Source of the DNA: Candidatus Limicola stercorigallinarum | Lineage (GTDB): Bacteria; Actinomycetota; Coriobacteriia; Coriobacteriales; Coriobacteriaceae | Assembly (NCBI GenBank): GCA_018711625.1 | Contig: DVID01000041.1 | Coordinates: forward strand, 46,043 to 110,042 | DNA length: 64,000 nt | Direction: 5' to 3' | Shown: piece by piece, positions 51,684 through 60,829 of the stretch | Numbering within the stretch: position 1 is the stretch's first letter | Layout of the letters: each line of letters opens with the position of its first letter | Notes under the pieces: generated by a model | The model's database searches: none | What the model was told of the DNA's origin: nothing | Seen by the model: only the letters and a program-made list of their open reading frames with translations | Program-made: the position numbers and the translations under genes

Positions 51684-52349
51684 TCACACCGAATACCCAC
51701 GGCCGCGGTGCGTAGTGAGATATCCCGTGACGCCAATCTTCTCCAGCGTGGAACGCAGACGGTTGATGTTAACGGTGAGCGTGTTGTCATCCACGAAGGC
51801 GTCGGAATCCCACAGGTCGCGCATAATGGCCTCGCGCGATACGATGGTACCCGCTCGCGAAATAAGAAGTGCGAGAATGCGCATCTCGTTTTTGGTAAGT
51901 TCCACCTGCTTGTTGCCCGCGCTTGCCGTTGAACGCGAGAGGTCAAGCGTTAGGCCGTTGTGCTCAAGCTGCTTGCGTTCGGATACGCCCGCTGCGCGGC
52001 GAAGCAGCGCCTGGATGCGCGCAACGAGCACGCGTGCCCGATAGGGCTTGGGAATAAAATCATCCGCGCCCATATTCATGCTCAGAACCTCATCTATTTC
52101 GGTCACGCGCGAGGTGAGCACCATGATGGGAACCTCGGACACAGAGCGCAACTCGCGACAGATGAACTGCCCATCTGTGCCCGGAAGTGTAAGATCCAGG
52201 AGCACAACATCTGGGTGCGCCGCCTGAATATCCTCGACAACATGGTCAAACGTCTCGCACGCAGCGGCTTCTAGACCGTTGCGCTCAAGCACCTCGATGA
52301 GCTCGCCTCGAATGGCAGCATCGTCCTCGACCACATACACAAGGGGCAT
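51684..52349 (-). CDS. OmpR-family response regulator
   Basis: A 221-residue regulator. The receiver has the acidic pocket YVVEDDA, phospho-acceptor Asp52 in VVLLDLTLPG and the Lys in FIPKPYRAR. The winged-helix effector ends in LTTHRGRGYSV. I take the ATG at 52349, since AAGGAG is 5 nt upstream; a GTG six bases earlier overlaps that site. Partner of the histidine kinase. Confidence 0.95.
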   Translation of the reverse strand: MPLVYVVEDDAAIRGELIEVLERNGLEAAACETFDHVVEDIQAAHPDVVLLDLTLPGTDGQFICRELRSVSEVPIMVLTSRVTEIDEVLSMNMGADDFIPKPYRARVLVARIQALLRRAAGVSERKQLEHNGLTLDLSRSTASAGNKQVELTKNEMRILALLISRAGTIVSREAIMRDLWDSDAFVDDNTLTVNINRLRSTLEKIGVTGYLTTHRGRGYSV

Positions 52350-52487
52350 GGACACTCCTTCGCTTGCATCGTCGCCCGCCTGCGCCTTCGCGCGGCACTG
52401 ACCCCATTATGCCCCGAGCCGCCCGGCAACAGCCGTCGGAAGCCTACCAAATTGAAAGCGGTACTCCCGCCATCGTCGCTGTCGCCG

Positions 52488-53150
52488 TTATCGCGCGAGC
52501 AAGCGCGCATACGCGTCGGCAAAAAACGCCGGCGTCAAAGCCGCGCAGGCTTCGGCCATATCTGTGCACGCGACCACACCATGTTCGTCAGACACAAGCA
52601 TGAGCGCGCCCTCCCCCAGCGCCTCAAGAAGCTCAGGCGCGGTCGGGGCGTTCTCGGGTGTTGTAAGCACATGCTGGCACGTCGCGCCCTTGGTGGCAAC
52701 AAGCTGCTCCACAAGCGAGAGTACGCCCGACGCAGACTCGCCCGGAGCCGTAGCGACCTTGAGCACATCCCCCTCAAGCGCGCACAACACCTCGGGGGCA
52801 ACGCCGGTGGCCGCAGCCTCGCGGCGCGCTTCCGCCGCACGCGCGGCAAGTGCGGCGGGCGACACATCGGCCAGCGGCTCATACGCACCCGTTGACATAA
52901 CCGCCTGGCCCGCATCGTCAACCACCAGCATGAGCACGCCATCGTGATCGTGGTACGCGTCTTCGGCAACTGCCCATTCAATATGTTGCTTGGCCCAAGC
53001 AACCAGATTCATGCTCAGGGCAACCCCGTCTATCCGGCGCCGCGCCAACGCCCGAATATGCCGGTTGAGCAGCGGAACCGTTTTGTGCGCCAAGCGCCAC
53101 CGGCACACGAGCACCAGCTGCCCCGCCCGAAGGTTCGTCTCATCACTCAT
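52488..53150 (-). CDS. Conserved-looking protein of unknown function
   Basis: A soluble protein of 220 residues, Ala/Glu-rich with MSDETNLRAGQLVLVCRWRL at the N-terminus. Segments such as MLVVDDAGQAVMSTGAYEPL and LMLVSDEHGVVACTDMAEA look like repeated sensor-like strands (a roadblock- or PAS-like fold is possible). The start at 53150 follows GAAAGGA. It is flanked by the response regulator and purH. No function is assigned. Confidence 0.55.
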   Translation of the reverse strand: MSDETNLRAGQLVLVCRWRLAHKTVPLLNRHIRALARRRIDGVALSMNLVAWAKQHIEWAVAEDAYHDHDGVLMLVVDDAGQAVMSTGAYEPLADVSPAALAARAAEARREAAATGVAPEVLCALEGDVLKVATAPGESASGVLSLVEQLVATKGATCQHVLTTPENAPTAPELLEALGEGALMLVSDEHGVVACTDMAEACAALTPAFFADAYARLLAR

Positions 53151-53239
53151 GGGCACATTCCTTTCGATCATCCAAACAGCACCGTCCACCTTACCGCATG
53201 GAAGCAGATGCCCGCTTGTAGCAGCCTCAACATGCTCAC

Positions 53240-53274
53240 AAATGTGCCGGGGACGCAGTAACGCCCCCGGCACA
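53240..53274 (-). terminator. Terminator after purH
   Basis: TGTGCCGGGG and CCCCGGCACA form a 10-bp stem with a 12-nt loop, followed by TTTGTG on the minus strand. Confidence 0.75.
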
Positions 53275-53315
53275 ATCTCAAGCTCGTTTTCACGCCTTTA
53301 CGGCGTAGGATCCAC

Positions 53316-54947
53316 CTAGTGACGGAAGTGGCGCGTGCCCGTGAAAATCATGGCAATGCCGTGATCGTCGCAGGCCTTGATCGACTCGTCGTCGCGCACC
53401 GAGCCGCCCGGCTGGATGATAGCGGTCACACCATGCTCTGCCAGCACGTCCACGTTGTCGCGGAAGGGGAAGAAGGCGTCGCTTGCCGCCACAAAGCCCT
53501 CGGCAGGCACACCCATGCGCTCGCAAGCCTCCTCGGCACGCTCGCAGGCCATGCGCGCGGAATCCACACGATTGGGCTGTCCCGGACCCATGCCAATACC
53601 GGCCTGGCCCTTGGCCACCAAAATCGCGTTCGACTTGACGGTCTTCACCACGCGCCACGCAAACATAAGGTCGGCCATTTCGCGATCCGTGGGCTTGCGC
53701 GTTGTGGGGCAGATGAACTCCGAGGGATCTTCGTCAACGGTGTCCACGCACTGCACCAGCATGCCACCGTCCACCGAGCGAACCTCAAGCTTGGCATGAC
53801 CTTCGGCACCACCCGTGGCAAGCACGCGCAAATTGGTGCGCTTGGCCAGGCGGTCGAGCGCTGCCTCAGTAAAGCTCGGGGCGATGAGCACCTCAACAAA
53901 CTGCTTGTTCTTGTCGGCAAAGTGCTCCACAAGCTCGTAAGGAACCTCGCGGTTGACCGCGATGATGCCACCAAAGGCGCTCTTGGGGTCGCAGGCAAAG
54001 GCGCGGTCGTACGCCGTGGTAACATCTTGCGCCACAGCCGAGCCGCACGGATTCTGGTGCTTCAAAATCACGCAGGCAGGCTCGTCAAACTCGCGCACCG
54101 CGTTCCACGCGGCGTCGGCGTCAAGCAGGTTATTGTACGAGAGTGGCTTGCCCTGAATCTGCGTAGCGCCCACCAGCGGATTTGCCGACGCCCCCATCTG
54201 AGCAAAGTCGCCACCAAACTGGTACACAGCCGCCGGCTGATGGGGGTTCTCGCCATAACGCAAGTCTTGAACCTTGGTGAGGTGCAGCGTGAACTCCTCG
54301 GGCGGATCGAAGGAGTCGGAATCGGAGCCCGGAACATTGGTGTTGAGGTAATTGTTGAGCCAAAGCGAAATGGCCGTATCGTATGCAGCCGTGGTGGCGT
54401 AGACCTTGGCAGCAAGGTGACGACGCGTGGAAAGCGTCGTCGAGCCATGATGCAGGCGCATCTCCTCAATGACCTTCTCGTAATCGTTCGGATCGCACAC
54501 CACTGTGACCGAATCGTTGTTCTTCGCGGCGGAGCGCAGCATGCTCGGGCCACCGATGTCAATGTGCTCAATAGCATCGGCAAAGGTTACATCGGGCTTG
54601 GCAACCGTCTTCTCAAACTCGTAGAGGTTCACGCACACCAGATCGATCATCTTGATGCCGTGCTCGGCAGCCTCGGCCATGTGCTGCTCAGAATCGCGAC
54701 GCGCCAGCAGGCCGCCATGCACCTTGGGATGCAACGTCTTCACACGGCCGTCCATCATCTCGGGGAATCCGGTGAACTCCTCGATGGGCGTAACCGGCAC
54801 GCCCGCCTCCTCAATGGCCTTGGCGGTGCCACCCGTGGAGATGATTTCGACACCAAACTCATCCACCAGCGTGCGGGCAAATTCGACCACGCCCGTTTTG
54901 TTGGTCACCGAGACCAACGCGCGCGCGATCTTTACCTCAGAACCCAT
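53316..54947 (-). CDS. purH: Bifunctional purine biosynthesis protein PurH
   Basis: AICAR transformylase plus IMP cyclohydrolase, 543 residues; completes IMP synthesis. The N-terminal cyclohydrolase has SVTNKTGVVEFARTL and ISTGGTAKAIEEAG; the transformylase has RYGENPHQPAAVY, KHQNPCGSAVAQ and the C-terminal PGGSVRDDESI. The start at 54947 (MGSEVKIA) follows AAGGAGG. A possible RNA pseudoknot lies upstream. Confidence 0.97.
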   Translation of the reverse strand: MGSEVKIARALVSVTNKTGVVEFARTLVDEFGVEIISTGGTAKAIEEAGVPVTPIEEFTGFPEMMDGRVKTLHPKVHGGLLARRDSEQHMAEAAEHGIKMIDLVCVNLYEFEKTVAKPDVTFADAIEHIDIGGPSMLRSAAKNNDSVTVVCDPNDYEKVIEEMRLHHGSTTLSTRRHLAAKVYATTAAYDTAISLWLNNYLNTNVPGSDSDSFDPPEEFTLHLTKVQDLRYGENPHQPAAVYQFGGDFAQMGASANPLVGATQIQGKPLSYNNLLDADAAWNAVREFDEPACVILKHQNPCGSAVAQDVTTAYDRAFACDPKSAFGGIIAVNREVPYELVEHFADKNKQFVEVLIAPSFTEAALDRLAKRTNLRVLATGGAEGHAKLEVRSVDGGMLVQCVDTVDEDPSEFICPTTRKPTDREMADLMFAWRVVKTVKSNAILVAKGQAGIGMGPGQPNRVDSARMACERAEEACERMGVPAEGFVAASDAFFPFRDNVDVLAEHGVTAIIQPGGSVRDDESIKACDDHGIAMIFTGTRHFRH

Positions 54948-55030
54948 GCAACCCCTCCTTATGAACCATACGCCGTGGCGCCAGACGCCTCGACGCAACT
55001 TGGATGTTCAACTAATGTAGCGCATCGCGC

Positions 55031-55086
55031 AAACCCCCGCACGCATCAGCTCATCATTTGGGAAAAATGGAGGGTTTATGCGTGCG
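55031..55086. promoter_or_regulatory. Candidate H-type pseudoknot between purH and ferritin
   Basis: AAACCC (55031-55036) can pair with GGGTTT (55072-55077), and CGCACGCAT (55038-55046) with ATGCGTGCG (55078-55086), in pseudoknot order. A small CATTT/AAATG hairpin lies in the loop. It is 84 bp upstream of purH on its strand and about 225 bp before ferritin. The rest of the 364-bp gap shows no gene. Confidence 0.35.
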
Positions 55087-55311
55087 CCTGGAGGGATGTC
55101 GAAGCGGCTCGTGAACTGCGCACCGTCTCCCCGCCTCCGTCTTGCGCCACTTCTCCGCCAAGGAGCATTACCATACGCCCACTCGTGAAGAATTCGCGGG
55201 GATACACCTGCGCGGCACACCGCGGAAACGTGTCCGCTCAAATGGGTAGACTCACCATGGACAAGGCGGCATGCAAACAGCCAGCCACATCACAGGAAAG
55301 AGGTTTTATTC

Positions 55312-55830
55312 ATGGCACTCACCAACGAGGTCACCAGCGTCTTGAACGAGCAGATCAACAAGGAGTTCTTCTCTAGCTACCTGTATCTGACTTTCGCCGA
55401 CTACTACGAGGATCGTGGCCTTAAGGGTTTTGCCAACTGGTACGAGATTCAGGCTAAAGAGGAGCTCGACCACGCGCTGGCCATTCGTCGCTACCTGCTC
55501 GACAACGACTTCACGCCCACCATGGGCGCGATTGCCCAGCCCGACATGACCTTTGACAACGATCTTGCGCCGCTTGAGGCCGGCCTTGCCCACGAAGAGT
55601 ACGTGACGAGCCTTATTCACCACTGCTACGAGGTTGCTCACGAGCAGCACGACGTGCGCACCATGAAATTCCTCGACTGGTTTGTGAGCGAGCAGGGCGA
55701 AGAGGAGACGAACGCCCGCGATATGATCACCAACATGAAGCTCTTTGGTTGCGATCCGAAGGGCCTCTACGACCTCGATCGCGAGTATCTGGCACGCACT
55801 TACACCCAGATGACGGCCCTTCCGCTGTAA
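55312..55830 (+). CDS. Ferritin
   Basis: An iron-storage protein of 172 residues, normal length. The ferroxidase ligands are visible as Glu18, Glu50/51, His54, and in the second half HEEY and EQGEEE. The start follows AAAGAGG. It has a convincing terminator and is monocistronic. Confidence 0.95.
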   Translation: MALTNEVTSVLNEQINKEFFSSYLYLTFADYYEDRGLKGFANWYEIQAKEELDHALAIRRYLLDNDFTPTMGAIAQPDMTFDNDLAPLEAGLAHEEYVTSLIHHCYEVAHEQHDVRTMKFLDWFVSEQGEEETNARDMITNMKLFGCDPKGLYDLDREYLARTYTQMTALPL

Positions 55831-55915
55831 GCGGAGTGCATGAGGAGCGGGCGGCCTGGCGCACTTGACTCGGCCGCTAGTCCGCCACGCTCTATACGCG
55901 TCCCCCCTTTTCCGA

Positions 55916-55950
55916 GAAGCCCTGGGAGCAATCCCGGGGCTTCTTGCTTT
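55916..55950 (+). terminator. Terminator of the ferritin gene
   Basis: GAAGCCC-T-GGGA pairs with TCCC-G-GGGCTTC and is followed by TTGCTTT. Confidence 0.85.
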
Positions 55951-55977
55951 GGCGTTTTTAGGCATGCGCCGTATACT
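55949..55977 (+). promoter_or_regulatory. Promoter of gluQ, possibly leaderless
   Basis: TTGGCG (55949-55954), a 17-bp spacer and TATACT (55972-55977) lie 7 bp before the ATG at 55985. The transcript would begin at or within a base or two of the start codon. Confidence 0.6.
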
Positions 55978-55984
55978 GGCGAGC

Positions 55985-57019
55985 ATGGATACGCAGCACG
56001 CCCTTAACACGTTTTATCTCGAAGAGCCCCCGGCGCCCGCCTGCACCGCAGGCTCTGGCGTGGTGGGCCGCTTTGCTCCATCTCCCTCGGGGCGCATGCA
56101 CCTCGGCAATGTCTTCGCCTCGCTTGTTGCCTGGCTTTCGGCACGCAAGGCAGGCGGGCGCGTGGTGTTGCGCATTGAAGACCTCGACCCCCGCACCCAG
56201 AGCGGCCCATGGGCCGAGCTCCTTATCGACGACCTGCGCTGGCTGGGCCTTACCTGGGATGAGGGGCCCTTATACCAGCACAATCGCCTTGAGGCCTATC
56301 AGAATGCCCTCGATACCCTGGAGCAAGCCGGCTTGCTTTACCCCTGCTTTTGCTCGCGCGCCGAGCTGCACGCGGCAAGCGCGCCCCATGCAAGCGACGG
56401 CACCCCTATCTACGCGGGCACCTGCAAGGGGATGCCCGCTGACGAGGTCGCGCGGCGCATGCGCACGCGTCAGCCCGCTTTGCGCCTTGAGGTGCCCGCG
56501 GCAGACGATCCGCGCGGCACCGTCGCCTTCACCGACCGCGTTTTTGGCCCGCAATGCGAGGTGCTTGCGCACGATTGCGGTGATTTTCTGGTACGGCGAA
56601 GCGACAAGGTTTTTGCCTACCAGCTTGCCGTAGTGGTGGACGATGCCGCCATGGGCGTGACTGAAGTGGTACGCGGCTGCGACCTGCTCAGCTCAACCGA
56701 GCGCCAAATGTACCTCCAGCATCTGCTGGACCTGCCAACACCCGCCTACGCCCACATTCCACTTTTGCTTGCCGCCGACGGTCGGCGCCTTTCCAAGCGC
56801 GATCATGACCTTGATATGGGATCCTTGCGCTCGGCGTTTGGCACGCCCGAACGCCTCCTGGGGCGCCTTGCCGGCTGGACAGGCATTGCGCCCGATACGC
56901 GCCCTCGCTCTGCCGAAGAGCTTGTAGCGTGCTTTAGCTGGGACGCCGTGCGTGCGCACCGCGACAATCTATGCATTGATATTCAGCGGTTCATGGAAGG
57001 CGCGGGCCCTGCGGCCTAA
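55985..57019 (+). CDS. gluQ: Glutamyl-Q tRNA(Asp) synthetase
   Basis: A GltX-like catalytic core without the anticodon-binding domain, 344 residues. GRFAPSPSGRMHLGN is the HIGH-type motif and GRRLSKRDHD the KMSKS-type motif. The zinc motif reads YPCFCSRAEL ... YAGTC. The family charges queuosine in tRNA-Asp with glutamate. No SD precedes the ATG at 55985, but a -10 element sits 7 bp upstream, fitting a leaderless mRNA. Confidence 0.88.
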   Translation: MDTQHALNTFYLEEPPAPACTAGSGVVGRFAPSPSGRMHLGNVFASLVAWLSARKAGGRVVLRIEDLDPRTQSGPWAELLIDDLRWLGLTWDEGPLYQHNRLEAYQNALDTLEQAGLLYPCFCSRAELHAASAPHASDGTPIYAGTCKGMPADEVARRMRTRQPALRLEVPAADDPRGTVAFTDRVFGPQCEVLAHDCGDFLVRRSDKVFAYQLAVVVDDAAMGVTEVVRGCDLLSSTERQMYLQHLLDLPTPAYAHIPLLLAADGRRLSKRDHDLDMGSLRSAFGTPERLLGRLAGWTGIAPDTRPRSAEELVACFSWDAVRAHRDNLCIDIQRFMEGAGPAA

Positions 57020-57101
57020 GGCGTGAAAGCTGTGACATGTGCCCCATCCGCGGCACGGGGCGCAACCTGCCCGTCGCTCAGGCTGGCAGCGTTTCCCCAC
57101 G

Positions 57102-57126
57102 AAAAGGCCCCTTTCCGATGCCTTTT
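57102..57126 (+). terminator. Weak terminator after gluQ
   Basis: AAAAGGC and GCCTTTT form a 7-bp stem with an 11-nt loop followed by CCTTTCGCATTTTTTC. Confidence 0.45.
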
Positions 57127-57194
57127 CCTTTCGCATTTTTTCGCATGCTCGCGTTGACTTCGCAGAAAATATAGGGAGTCATAGGAATCCATCG

Positions 57195-57235
57195 GAAAAG
57201 AAAACGCCATCTGGGCTGTGAAAACCCAGATGGCG
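57195..57235 (-). terminator. Terminator of tRNA-Ser
   Basis: CGCCATCTGGG and CCCAGATGGCG form an 11-bp stem with a 9-nt loop and TTTTCTTTTCC on the minus strand. Confidence 0.9.
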
Positions 57236-57246
57236 TGATAATCGGC

Positions 57247-57337
57247 TGGCGGAGAGCTGGGGATTCGAACCCCAGATTCCCTTGTGGGGAATACTCGCTT
57301 AGCAGGCGAGCACCTTCGGCCTCTCGGTCAGCTCTCC
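57247..57337 (-). tRNA. tRNA-Ser (GCT)
   Basis: A type II tRNA with long variable arm and encoded CCA. Acceptor GGAGAGC/GCTCTCC, anticodon loop CTGCTAA in a CTCGC/GCGAG stem, and T-arm GGTTCGAATCC. The anticodon GCT reads AGC/AGT (Ser). Confidence 0.97.
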
Positions 57338-57517
57338 GTAGCAGTGACCTATATTACCGCACGTACACCAGAAAACACAAGCACAGACTATGAAGTCTCC
57401 AGAAGCATGGCAAAAGTGGGCGTCACGGGCCAGTGATCGTACCTCAAAGATGCAGCTCTCGCCGCACGGCGCGGCGCGCAATACCCAATCATCCGCACTG
57501 CATGCCATATGCGACCA

Positions 57518-59920
57518 CTATGAATGCCAAGGGACCAGCGAGCGTCCCACCACCCCCAGCTCGTCGCTACCCAGAATATGACATAGCCCCAAGGTGCAGC
57601 GACTTGCCAGATAGAAAAATCCGTTATCGGCAAGCAGGATAGCCACGTCCACCAGTCGCTCAATAACCCCGCGCGAGGGCGGCACCACAATGCCCAGGCG
57701 TTCGAGCTCTGTCAGGCCTTCTTCGGCCCCCAACGCCCCTTCTCCGCCCGCTTCCTGCTGAAGTGCGCGCATCTCACGCTGAGCCAGTTCATACATCTGG
57801 TCTCCCCGTGGCACGAGAGCATAGCATGCAATTGCCGCCGAGCGCTCCCCCACGCGCCACAGAGAATAGGCAACACGGTAAAACAGATACGCCGCCGCCT
57901 CGCGATCGCACGCAAACCGGAGCGCATGCTTCACCACCTCGATCACCTCGTGATGCTCGCCCATACGCGCAAGAATGTTCACCATGAGCAGATGCGCCTG
58001 CATGGAGGTCGATGCCATGTCGAGCACCTTGCGCGCCTCCGTAAGCGCCTGCTCAAGAGCGCCTGCGCGCAAGAGCATGTTTGCCAGCTCATACTGCGCG
58101 AAGAACAACGCATCGGGAACGCGGTAGATGCGCGGCTCGCTGTCCCCCACCGCAAGCGGCAGCAGCATCCGGCCGATATAGCTCTCGCAAAATTGGCTCA
58201 CGAGTGGATGCGGGCTCATAAGCTCAGCCGCGGCGCACGACGCTTCAAGCTCACCTACAAGCTCACCCAGACCGTTCAACGCACCGTCCGGATCGCTTGC
58301 TTCTTGCCGGCGGAGCTCCGAAACGCACCGCATCTCAGGCGTTTCGCCATCTTCCATAACCTCAAGCTCCGCTGCCGTATCGGCCAGGAGCATCTGCTTA
58401 AGATCGTCGGGCAGCTCTCGCGTGTCGTTGCGCGCAAGAATATATGCCTGAGCCTGCAGGGCTGCTGCCGGCTCTTCAGCTGTGCGATACGCGCCGAGCG
58501 TCACGTGCGCCTCGCCGCTCATGAGAGAGGCGCCTTGGAGTTGGTGAGAAAGAGGCACCAGACGCGCCATGAACTCCGCCCGTTCAAAACGGACGATGGC
58601 ATAAGGGGCCTCCTCGCCCACATGGCGCCGTCCTACAGTCACCGCTGCCACCGAAAAACCCGCCGAGAACGCCGCCGCTGCCACCACGAGCGTCAAGCGT
58701 GCACCGTATTCCTCTGCCGCTCGTACCCGCTCCTCATCGTCAAGCGTGCGCCATGCCCCTTGCGCCTGGTCAAATAGCTCGCGCGGCATAGAGGCAGGCT
58801 CTGGCACGGTGATGCGCAGTGCAAGTTCGCCGCTCGCCGCAGAAAACTGCACATCATAATCAAGACGAACTGCCACGTTGAGCGCCTCAAGCGATGCCGC
58901 GAGACGCGTGCGCACGTCCCATTCGCCACCCGGCTTACACGCTACCTGCGCCGGGCTCGCCCACGGGTTGGGGGCAATCGCGCGGTCGACAAGCTCTTGG
59001 ACCCTACCCGTCACATCGCGCAGCACCCGCTGGTCTAAGACCGAACATGCCTCTTCTGAGGGAGAGGCAGTTGCCGGATTCATGCCAAACCCCAGCTGGT
59101 TCAACACGCCATACAGTCGGTTGACCACAACCTCAAGCTCCAAAAACACCGAAGCGTCTTTTGCGCTCATCCCTTTCTGGTCAAACGCTAGGTAAAACCC
59201 ATCCATACGCTCGATATAGATAAGTGATGCTGGATGCTCCGCGATAAGCTCACGCAGCCGTTTGATATCGCAGCTGGCGATGATACGGCGCGCATAGCGC
59301 TCCAAACCAGACGGACCGCTCGCATGCTCCACACGGAATACAAGGGCATCAAGCGCGTCAGGAAGCGGAGCCGAGGCAAGATCACGCACAAGATTGAAGG
59401 GATGTGCCACCGGAGTACTCGTCATATCTACAACCGGCGCTGCCATGCGCGGAGCATCTTCGTTACCTATCACACACAGCCGAACATACATGGATGCCAT
59501 GAATACCCGATAGCTCAGACTCCGTGTGCTATTCCAGGTCTCATCGTCACACACCTCGCGCATGAGGCCCCGGAAGGCGCCGTGGTAGCGGCTTCGCGGA
59601 CGCAGGGTCGCAAACTGATCCTTAACGAAGACAGTCCCCTCGTGGCCATTCGCGTCGGGCACCGCCGCGATGTCGGGAGTGCCTTCAGGCGGAAGGGTGA
59701 TAGGACGATCCGCGCGGTATACACCGCCCTGCGTGTCGATATAGCCCAAAATCGAGACATCTGATGCTGTAGCGAAAGCCACCACATAGCACGAGCCGTG
59801 CGCCGGTATGGGGCACGCATCCCAAATGATGCCGTACTCAACACCTGCACGTTGGCCCGGCAGCTGGGGCAACTTCTTTCTTCCAGCCATCAGCGGCAAT
59901 TTGAACGAAGTTTCCGCCAT
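57518..59920 (-). CDS. Large soluble protein with C-terminal TPR-like region, unknown
   Basis: An 800-residue protein I do not recognise. The N-terminal part (AGVEYGIIWDACPIPAHGSCYVV) has beta-rich segments. A weakly hydrophobic region near 430-450 (LTLVVAAAAFSAGFSVAAVTV) is too mixed to call a membrane span. The C-terminal 200 residues contain helical repeat units such as LFFAQYELANMLLRAGALEQ, STSMQAHLLMVNILARMGEHHE and AAYLFYRVAYSLWRVGERSA. The start at 59920 (MAETSF) follows GAGGGG. It lies between tRNA-Ser and tRNA-Arg as a single gene. Confidence 0.65.
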   Translation of the reverse strand: MAETSFKLPLMAGRKKLPQLPGQRAGVEYGIIWDACPIPAHGSCYVVAFATASDVSILGYIDTQGGVYRADRPITLPPEGTPDIAAVPDANGHEGTVFVKDQFATLRPRSRYHGAFRGLMREVCDDETWNSTRSLSYRVFMASMYVRLCVIGNEDAPRMAAPVVDMTSTPVAHPFNLVRDLASAPLPDALDALVFRVEHASGPSGLERYARRIIASCDIKRLRELIAEHPASLIYIERMDGFYLAFDQKGMSAKDASVFLELEVVVNRLYGVLNQLGFGMNPATASPSEEACSVLDQRVLRDVTGRVQELVDRAIAPNPWASPAQVACKPGGEWDVRTRLAASLEALNVAVRLDYDVQFSAASGELALRITVPEPASMPRELFDQAQGAWRTLDDEERVRAAEEYGARLTLVVAAAAFSAGFSVAAVTVGRRHVGEEAPYAIVRFERAEFMARLVPLSHQLQGASLMSGEAHVTLGAYRTAEEPAAALQAQAYILARNDTRELPDDLKQMLLADTAAELEVMEDGETPEMRCVSELRRQEASDPDGALNGLGELVGELEASCAAAELMSPHPLVSQFCESYIGRMLLPLAVGDSEPRIYRVPDALFFAQYELANMLLRAGALEQALTEARKVLDMASTSMQAHLLMVNILARMGEHHEVIEVVKHALRFACDREAAAYLFYRVAYSLWRVGERSAAIACYALVPRGDQMYELAQREMRALQQEAGGEGALGAEEGLTELERLGIVVPPSRGVIERLVDVAILLADNGFFYLASRCTLGLCHILGSDELGVVGRSLVPWHS

Positions 59921-60078
59921 GGAAACACGTCCCCTCGGCATACAAGTCAATCCAGCGGAGCCACGTCCTGCTTCGACGTCGCACTCCTATTGTGCTCGGT
60001 ATCTAACGCCGGCACGCCAACTATTCCGTCTACAACAGCATTGCTTCGCCGAACGCGGTGGCATACGCGCATCATATG

Positions 60079-60102
60079 AAAAAAGGCGCTCCGAAGAGCG
60101 CC
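60079..60102 (-). terminator. Terminator of tRNA-Arg
   Basis: GGCGCTC and GAGCGCC form a 7-bp stem with a TTCG loop followed by TTTTTT on the minus strand. Confidence 0.9.
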
Positions 60103-60114
60103 CTCACATTCAAC

Positions 60115-60191
60115 TGGTGCGGCGTACAGGATTCGAACCTGTGACGTTCTGATTCGTAGTCAGACCCTCTATCCAGCTGAGGTAACGCCGC
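60115..60191 (-). tRNA. tRNA-Arg (ACG)
   Basis: Acceptor GCGGCGT/ACGCCGC, anticodon loop CTACGAA in a TCTGA/TCAGA stem, T-arm GGTTCGAATCC and encoded CCA. The anticodon ACG (A34 probably edited to inosine) reads CGN (Arg). Confidence 0.96.
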
Positions 60192-60240
60192 ATCGCAAGG
60201 AATATAATGGCACGCCCCACCCTATGCGTCAAGCAAGATT

Positions 60241-60660
60241 TTAAAAAAGTTTTTGCGGCGGAGAAATAGCCTCGCGTCTGCCCCTCCGCAGTCCGGCTGC
60301 AGCCCACGACGCGCGCACTCCACGATACATGTCAAAGCTCATGTTCGCCCCCACTTCCTGGGCAAGCTGTGCGATTTGGTCAAAGCAATCGCCGTCCACC
60401 GCTTGCATCGCAAGCACGCTCACAAGCTGACGTGTGCCCTGCACCCCCAAGCACGCACCAAGCAGGGAAGCATCTCCCGGAGACAACGGGAGCACACGGT
60501 AATGCGGCGTATATCCAAAGCACCATGCGGCAAGCTCACCCGCAAGCTCCTCAACCACCAACATGCCCCCGGTGTTGTAGACCACCGCATAGACGCGAAC
60601 CACCTCGTCCGCCGTGCATTCCCGATACAGCTCAACCACCCGCATACGTTGCCACCTCAT
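60241..60660 (-). CDS. Small protein of unknown function
   Basis: A 139-residue soluble protein (MRWQRMRVVELYRECTADE ... RREAISPPQKLF) with an internal ALAGELAAWCFGY-type helix and a basic C-terminus (LRRGRREA). AAAGGGG lies 5 nt before the ATG at 60660. It precedes the tRNA-Arg gene on the same strand after 49 bp. I cannot assign a family. Confidence 0.55.
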   Translation of the reverse strand: MRWQRMRVVELYRECTADEVVRVYAVVYNTGGMLVVEELAGELAAWCFGYTPHYRVLPLSPGDASLLGACLGVQGTRQLVSVLAMQAVDGDCFDQIAQLAQEVGANMSFDMYRGVRASWAAAGLRRGRREAISPPQKLF

Positions 60661-60829
60661 AGCCACCCCTTTCTCTCTGTCTCCATCATAGCTTAAAAAC
60701 GAACATGTGTTCGTGTTCTCTCTGTAGAGAGTTTCGTGCCGTGTCCGAACGACAATCTATACTGGCTGTATGAGTAACGGTCCTGCCAACGCGCGCATAG
60801 TCGCCTGGCTCGCATTGCAAGGAGCACGT

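Noticed and set aside
54948..55311. ZTP riboswitch upstream of purH
   Set aside because: The conserved core and CCGCC-type 3' motif are not present; only a generic pseudoknot is seen.
53319..55376. 685-codon plus-strand ORF opposite purH
   Set aside because: purH is certain; this frame runs through the intergenic pseudoknot region and lacks a ribosome site.
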